A DNA stretch of 64,000 bases, taken from contig JYIP02000001.1 of assembly GCA_001051155.2 (NCBI GenBank), positions 2,356,001 through 2,420,000 of the forward strand. Reading direction: 5' to 3'. The translations under genes were made by a program, and so were the position numbers. The stretch comes from Chrysoporthe austroafricana (lineage: Eukaryota; Ascomycota; Sordariomycetes; Diaporthales; Cryphonectriaceae). Shown piece by piece: positions 58,995-64,000 of the stretch. The notes under the pieces are model-generated. The model was not told where the DNA came from, made no database searches, and worked only from the letters and a program-made list of their open reading frames with translations. Position 1 is the stretch's first letter; every line of letters starts with the position of its first letter.

Positions 58995-60688
58995 TTATAC
59001 CTTATCGTTCGAGTCCCACAAACCCAATCTTCGCTTAAGAAACTCGGACACTTCTGGGCTCTCCATTTTATAGACCCAGTCCTTCAGCCACCATTCAAAT
59101 TCGCGCTTAATCCAGTGAAGACAGGCCTCGATATCCTCTTCCAACTCGTCTGACTTCTCAATAAGGGATTTCATCATCTCAGCGCCGTCTTTTCTAACTG
59201 CCACTGCCAGTGGACAAACCCGGGATCCGCCATGCTCGGTGTTGCTTGATGGCACACTGCAGACCGTGATGTTTGAAGCGGAGAGGATAGACTCGAAGAT
59301 CTCTGATAAGCTTCGTTCCCTAGAAGCCAAAATCACGGCGTACAAGAGCGCAGTAGAGCCAACGGAATGAGATGGCGACTGTGTTAGTATGTAGCTCCTC
59401 TTGGACGGCTCCCAGCTTTCCATATGTTTGACCACGGCTGCGACGTAGGCTGCGTCTTTCGAAAAGACAGCTGCATGCAGAAAAGAATGACCAAAAACGT
59501 CCTCAACACAGTAATCCAGCTCTTTGGGTAATAAGGTCCCAGGATTCATAGGTCGGAAGCCGGACCAAGGATGTTCGTCCCAAAAGTGGATATTTGTTTT
59601 CGTATCGTCGTGGATTAGGTCACGAATGCGACGTCTAATCCACGGCCAGATAAAAGACCTCTTAACGAATTCTTCATCTCCAAGATACTTGTGCATTGAT
59701 CCCGCCATCATAGTATAGGGGAAAACCACCACATCCTGATTAGCGAAGACTTTGATGGCTTTTTCATCCAAGGGGCCCAGGTGCTGAGTAAGGCTGTTTG
59801 TCAATCGGGAACAAATATTAGAGCCCAAGGTAATTAATTGCTCGCCCATCCTGGCCTGGATGTGAGTGGGGAGATAATTGATTTCGCATCCCCACCTTTT
59901 ACACTGCAATAAAAGCAGTTTTCCACTATCATCTTCAAGTCCTATCAGGCCTTTCTCAACATATGGAAGAACATACGTCTCATCGAGGTCCCGACCGAAC
60001 AAGTCTGGACCCCATAATCCCAGTGGGGTCGCAGCGTCCGTAGCCAGTTGCAAAGCCAATATGCGCTCCGCCATAGGCAAGTTTGGCGATTCGAGGAGTG
60101 ACTTCAGGTGTCTGTCCAAAGCTCTAGCAACTTGATCAATTAGCCATTTGTATTCTTCGTATTTTTTCCACCGGCCTAGTGAGGATTTCGATTTCTCATT
60201 ATCTTCCCAACCGTCAACCCGGTCTAACCAGTTTGCTTGATTGCATAAAACGCGGTCTTCCAAACGATGGTAGCGCAAAACCGTGACGATATCTTTGCTG
60301 CTCAAGCCTCCATTAGCTATTTCCCTGCTGCTGGGTAGGGTGGTCATGCTATCGTAGCGAGTACTTACAGATCAAGGTATTTTGACCTCGGCTCTATATC
60401 GTGCATCTGGACCTGGCCGGAAGCCGAAGTGTGTTCCGAACATCTCAGGCCCCTCTGTGTGCAGTAGTCGCACCTGTGAGGGAATGTTCGAACCGTTGGG
60501 AGACACTGGAGTTGGCTTCTTAGTTCCTGCAATCATAGTAGGGTTTGAAAGCAGGGCTAGAGGAATATACAAAAAAGTGAAAGACTTACTTTAACCTTTT
60601 TCTTTCTGCAATTATCACATTTGTATTTACTCTGCGGCGATTTCGTGCTATTGTTATTCACGACGCCGCTACGGGATGACACAGACAT
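58995..60688 (-). CDS. Zinc-cluster plus ankyrin-like repeat protein
   Basis: Three exons: 60688-60590, 60505-60369 and 60297-58995, 512 residues. The 450-codon ORF alone misses the N-terminus; its apparent first 17 residues are intron. Residues about 21-62 form a six-Cys cluster split by intron 1: KYKCDNCRKKKVK joined to CLPTVRTFPHRCDYC and TQRGLRCSEH, i.e. C-x2-C-x6-C-x10-C-x2-C-x6-C, like a Zn2Cys6 binuclear cluster. The middle (80-330) is helical with no named domain. Residues about 365-480 contain degenerate ankyrin-type helix pairs: GHSFLHAAVFSKDAAYVAAV, GSTALLYAVILASRERSLSE, CPLAVAVRKDGAEMMKSLIE. It could be a transcription factor, but in fungi such N-terminal Cys clusters also occur on ankyrin/NLR-type accessory proteins. 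Function not assigned. Confidence 0.72.
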
Positions 60689-61391
60689 GGTTCCAGATCA
60701 AAAATGTTACCAAAAGTCACTGTTGGGATATTCAGGTTGCAGTGTAGTCGTGTGATAGATGATGATATAGCGGTTGAAGAAACGGGTTTAATGAGAAAAT
60801 GAGAAGAGGGATTATTATGATCATCGATGCGTTCGAAGCTTGAGGGAACCCGGGCATTGAAATCTGGCCAGGGACTAGACTATATAACATAGCTACAGCA
60901 TCGACAAATGCGTTGCCGCTGCCGCTGTACACAGCAACTGATCGTGCATTATTAGTGCTTATAGAGCTTACGGCTTGTAGAACAATCGCTGATGCGGCAG
61001 CTTGGGTGGCATTGCGAAAAGTGCGAAAGGGTCGCCTCTGTGATCCAGTCTAGTCGTTGCATAGGCGCTACGTGGGCTGTGCAGCTGCGAAAGGGTGGCC
61101 ACAAAGTGGGTCTTGACAGGGTACCTGGGTCGTGTGGCTGCGAAGGCTGCGAAGACTGCGAAGACTGCAAAGACTGCCACGACTCGTCAGTCTGCGAAAT
61201 GGGCGAACCGTCATCTGAGTTAGATGCGACCCTCGCGGTCTATGGGATATAAAACACCCTAGTCGCCTAGAGAAACAGATAATAAGAACAAGAACTGTTA
61301 GAGCTGGGCAGTTGCTTTTCGACAATCCATCACAAGTCATATGGTTTTACACGCAATACATAGCCTCATCCGTCTCCGAGAATCACGCAAC
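60689..61391. other. Intergenic region between the zinc-cluster gene and a small membrane protein gene
   Basis: Divergent promoter position. Contains a degenerate GACTGCGAA repeat (61136-61178). No gene supported. Confidence 0.5.
61136..61178. repeat. Degenerate GACTGCGAA nonamer repeat
   Basis: About four and a half units of GCTGCGAAG/ACTGCGAAG with few changes. Confidence 0.75.
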
Positions 61392-61748
61392 ATGCCAGCT
61401 TATACTTGGCCCGCCAATTCCACTACTACCACTTCCCCTATCAACCTAAGCCAAACCTCTAACCATGAAGGCAATACTCTTGCCATCGTCTTCGGTATCG
61501 TCGGAGTCTTAATTGGACTGGGTAGCCTCGGAATGGGGTACTGGCAGTTCAAGCTTTCCCTTCGAAACAAGACTGAATCGCAGTCCGGCAAGTCACAAGG
61601 CTGTAACAAGTCTTTATGTATTGGCAATGTATCTAACAGTTCAACACAGGGACGCGAGATTCTCTTTCCTTGCCCGAGCTGGAATTGGGTATTCAGACGA
61701 GAGGTGCTCCTGTTTCAGACTCTACTCAAAGCAAAAAGCAGGAAGTAA
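61392..61748 (+). CDS. Small single-pass membrane protein, 3' structure uncertain
   Basis: The frame starts MPAYTWPANSTTTTSPINLS (an alternative Met is at 61341), then NHEGNTLAIVFGIVGVLIGL GSLGMGYWQFKL, one clear membrane helix, then a basic charged stretch (SLRNKTES). A short Thr/Ser-rich outside, one helix and a basic inside is a common small-gene type in fungal accessory regions. The 3' end is unclear: after about 61600 an intron with an acceptor at 61650 may switch to the frame ELELGIQTRGAPVSDSTQ (to about 61900), or the ORF may simply end at 61748. No named family. Confidence 0.45.
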   Translation: MPAYTWPANSTTTTSPINLSQTSNHEGNTLAIVFGIVGVLIGLGSLGMGYWQFKLSLRNKTESQSGKSQGCNKSLCIGNVSNSSTQGREILFPCPSWNWVFRREVLLFQTLLKAKSRK

Positions 61749-62551
61749 CGGAGATGGAATTTTTGCCACGAATCCATAATACGGGGGGGACATTAGGTAT
61801 CGCCTGGTCAAGAGAACCCATTTGGTCCTCCTGTCTTTCCAAAGAAAACCACGTGCATGACCATAACTGCCACCAAACTGGTCTCCGGGAGCGCCCGCTT
61901 CACCAGGGCCGGCGGCTGCAACACGCCGCAGGAGGTCAGGCCTGTGCTGGACGCACTAGCGGAGAACGGACCCCTGATTAGGGACATCGACATAACCAGC
62001 TTTTACGCCGACTCTGAATACATGAGGAAGCCTTGGAGAGGGCGATGATGGCCGCTCTACAAAGGAGTGACCATCGCGAGTTCAGCGTCTGTATTATAGC
62101 ACCTGACGATAGCTTTACTGCTAAGTTGTCAATCTGATCATATATCTTTATTGTTCCCAGCTGTTCGTGCGCTGAAACTACCTTATATCTCCTTCATCTA
62201 AGCTCCCTGGTATCTACACCAGCAATACCGCAGACAACATCGCAGCAACAACAAAGCCGACGCCCGCCCGATTTATACCGAGTCTGAACCCCCAAGCTCA
62301 ACTGGCCACCATCACCTGTCCCCTTCCTGTGCTGTTCACGCCAACTATGACCAGAAACTCGGCGACCGCTGCCCCAACACCATCATCGCCTGACACCTGG
62401 TCGCCTCAGATCGACAGCGTAGCATACCGGCCTGCATACACGGGCGCGCCGAGCATTACATTCGTGGGGTTGCTGGTGTTGAACCAGAAATGGTGTCAGC
62501 ATCTCATGCCATCCACCAGGTCTGGGGCAGTAGGCTCGAACAACCTGAGCG
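61749..62551. other. Region with possible gene debris, nothing supported
   Basis: A plus-strand frame at 61857-62048 (SARFTRAGGCNTPQEVRPVL) shows coding-like codon use and may be a relic, but it matches no family I recognise. Confidence 0.4.
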
Positions 62552-62748
62552 TGCATACAGACATCACCAACCATATCAAGGAGCTGATCAAGGCCAAGGG
62601 GGTCGGGGTCGCGCCGGCGGAGCTGGAGGACCTGCTGCTCGACTACCAGAGGGTCGATGACGGCGCCGTCCTCGGCAGGCCGGACAAGTGAGCGAGCGAG
62701 AGGCTCAAGGCCTACGTCGTGCTCAAGGCGGGCGGCGGGGCGGGGCGG
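62552..62748 (+). pseudogene. Relic C: C-terminal fragment of a 4-coumarate-CoA-ligase-like enzyme
   Basis: The plus frame reads HTDITNHIKELIKAKGVGVA, then PAELEDLLLDYQRVDDGAVL, GRPDK, an in-frame TGA at 62689 and ERLKAYVVLKAGGG. This is the AMP-binding C-terminal lid with the KELIKYKGFQVAPAELE-type motif that carries the catalytic Lys region of 4CL enzymes. The upstream adenylation domain is missing; the 5' part of the 120-codon ORF (62329-62550) is unrelated sequence. One stop, no frameshift inside the fragment. Confidence 0.75.
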
Positions 62749-63103
62749 GCCCCACATCGACAGCCTAGGTGAGGAGCCCGAAGTGTGGTAGCCATAGTGC
62801 TAAGTCGCCCACAGTGGAGTTGTGATACCACTATCCCTTTGGGATAGCCCATGCTCTCCAGTTCCCCAATCTCGTTTTTTCGTACACAAGTCGACAAAGT
62901 AGCTGACAGTGACAGTAAAGGCTCACATGTTGCGCGCAATTATGGCTCCGGGGACAACATTGGTAGTATTCATACGCAATTTTGTTAAAGATCGAGATTT
63001 ATTTGACTAGCATTATGGTTATGGACGAGTGACTCGCTAGATCTAGCGCCTAGATAGAGATTACCTACCTAGATACCTTGTCTATGAACGTATTTTGGAG
63101 CCT

Positions 63104-64000
63104 TCAATGCAGTTCCGGCACTGGAGCCGACAATTCTTCCACCCGCGGAAAGCGAACCTGGCCGGGAGCATGAAGCTCAGACATATTCTCCGAGTATAGT
63201 TCTGGCGGTTGAGCCCACAGCTCCTGAACGTGCGGGAACTGCACCTGGCCGGGGGTATGAAGCTCAATTTTAGCCGAAGAGGAGGCTCCCGAAGGTACGG
63301 AAGAAGCGCCTGCATAGTAGTTATCGTTTCCCCTCGGTGGCTGCACCGCCATGGCGTCTCTACGCAACCGCCTCCTGCGCCATAACCAAAACGCAGCCAG
63401 GGCACCCAGGACCAGGGCGAGGCCAGTGCCGAGCCCGATCCCGAGCGACATGCCGATCTGGCCACTGCTGTTGCTGCTGTCTTTGCTTGTGCTGGTCGGG
63501 GTACCTGATGCCGGTGCCAGTGCAGATGCCGGTGCTGATGTCGAAGTGGTCGTCATGCCCGAGGTAGAAGTCGAACTCGAAGTCGCACTCGAAGTCGCAC
63601 TCGAAGTCACGGAGGCAATGTCAGCCGGGATCGAGGTGACGATGCTGACAGCCTCGAGCGTGAACACGGCCGTAGAGTTGCTGCAGTCGCAGTCGGTATA
63701 GCCCCAACAGCAGAAGGTTCCCTCCCCGCAGACCTTGACGCCCGTACCGACTGGTCGCGAGCGTTAATTAGACAGACGAGCGGCGCGAAGCTGGGGACGG
63801 AGGAGACGCACGGCCGACACACTGTGCAAGACAAGTCGAAGGACGGACGGTCGCATTGGACACCCAGCCAGCCACGGTGCAACCGTCTATAAAGTACGGC
63901 GTCAGTGAATCATCCGCAGAGCTGGCAACGCAGAGGCCGTTGCTGGCGCAGGAGTCCCCGGGCGAGCAGCATTGCGCGAGGTCGGTCGAGCCGTCCGGTG
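63104..64000 (-). CDS. Cys-rich single-pass surface protein (partial, 5' end outside window)
   Basis: Two exons visible on the minus strand: 64000-63821 (continuing beyond the edge) and 63750-63104; the intron is inferred from frame (GTGTCG..CCAG). The outside part has paired Cys: LAQCCSPGDSCASNGLCV, then VKVCGEGTFCCWGYTDCDCS, typical of a family of fungal secreted/membrane Cys-rich proteins. A Ser/Thr-rich stalk follows, with SATSSATSSSTSTS-type repeats likely to be O-glycosylated. One membrane helix (IGLGTGLALVLGALAAFWLW) is followed at once by WRRRRLRRD and an inside tail with two HTPGQV/HAPGQV direct repeats (PGQVQFPHVQEL and PGQVRFPRVEEL). Layout resembles a WSC/mucin-like wall sensor, but no WSC domain is visible. 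Function unknown. Confidence 0.7.

Noticed and set aside
58995..60347. Ankyrin-like gene starting at Met 60347
   Set aside because: The first residues of that ORF overlap an intron; upstream exons join in phase and supply a Cys cluster.
1..64000. CRISPR arrays, bacterial-type operons or riboswitches
   Set aside because: No regular repeat-spacer pattern; spliced genes show this is a fungal nuclear genome.

Overview
The window is nuclear DNA of a filamentous ascomycete (Pezizomycotina, most likely a Sordariomycete). Genes carry several short (about 50-150 bp) introns with GT..AG ends and CTAAC/CTGAC-type branch points. Coding DNA is strongly GC-rich at third positions, and the gene content is fungal (DUF2408, DUF3824, Inn1/Fic1-like C2 protein, UTP15, a Cys-rich cell-surface receptor-like protein). 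I could not assign a genus. Five single Ns (6031, 12164, 12885, 26014, 56240) sit inside long homopolymer runs and mark joined contig ends, so sequence around them is unreliable.

Positions 1-45,000 are a conserved housekeeping region: a UBX-domain protein cut by the left edge; ribosomal stalk protein P1; a DUF2408 protein; a YCII-domain protein; a PIAS/ZMIZ-like SP-RING protein with a very long poly-Gln tract; the U3 processome protein UTP15; an Inn1/Fic1-like cytokinesis C2 protein; a TMEM234-like membrane protein; an unrecognised gene whose 5' end I could not resolve (25.7-26.6 kb); proteasome subunit alpha1 (SCL1); a WKF-domain nucleolar-type protein; a SIS-domain sugar-phosphate isomerase-like protein; and a large DUF3824 protein. 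Most genes are spliced, and I rebuilt introns by hand where frame and splice sites agreed. Intergenic gaps are 0.6-4.8 kb, rich in microsatellites and pyrimidine tracts.

Positions 45,000-64,000 are an accessory region with lower GC, gene relics and a transposon. The central object is a membrane-anchored trypsin-like protease gene (49145-53638, minus), split by a complete 1,861-bp pogo/Fot1-type DNA transposon with near-perfect inverted repeats and a TA target duplication. The transposase has six in-frame stops and no frameshift, whereas the host gene reads perfectly through once element and duplication are ignored. Around it lie a gene for a fungal accessory-type protein with a C-terminal membrane helix (54738-56011), a three-exon gene joining an N-terminal zinc-cluster motif to ankyrin-like repeats (58995-60688), a small membrane protein (about 61392), three separate fragments of a dead 4-coumarate-CoA-ligase-like enzyme (47.7, 57.4 and 62.6 kb), and a Cys-rich single-pass surface protein running off the right edge.

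The housekeeping genes share no single pathway. Loose themes are proteostasis/ubiquitin-like signalling (UBX, SP-RING, proteasome) and ribosome production (P1, UTP15, WKF protein). The accessory block looks like a fungal conflict/recognition neighbourhood: protease with membrane anchor, ankyrin and zinc-cluster protein, and small membrane proteins. That reading is inference.
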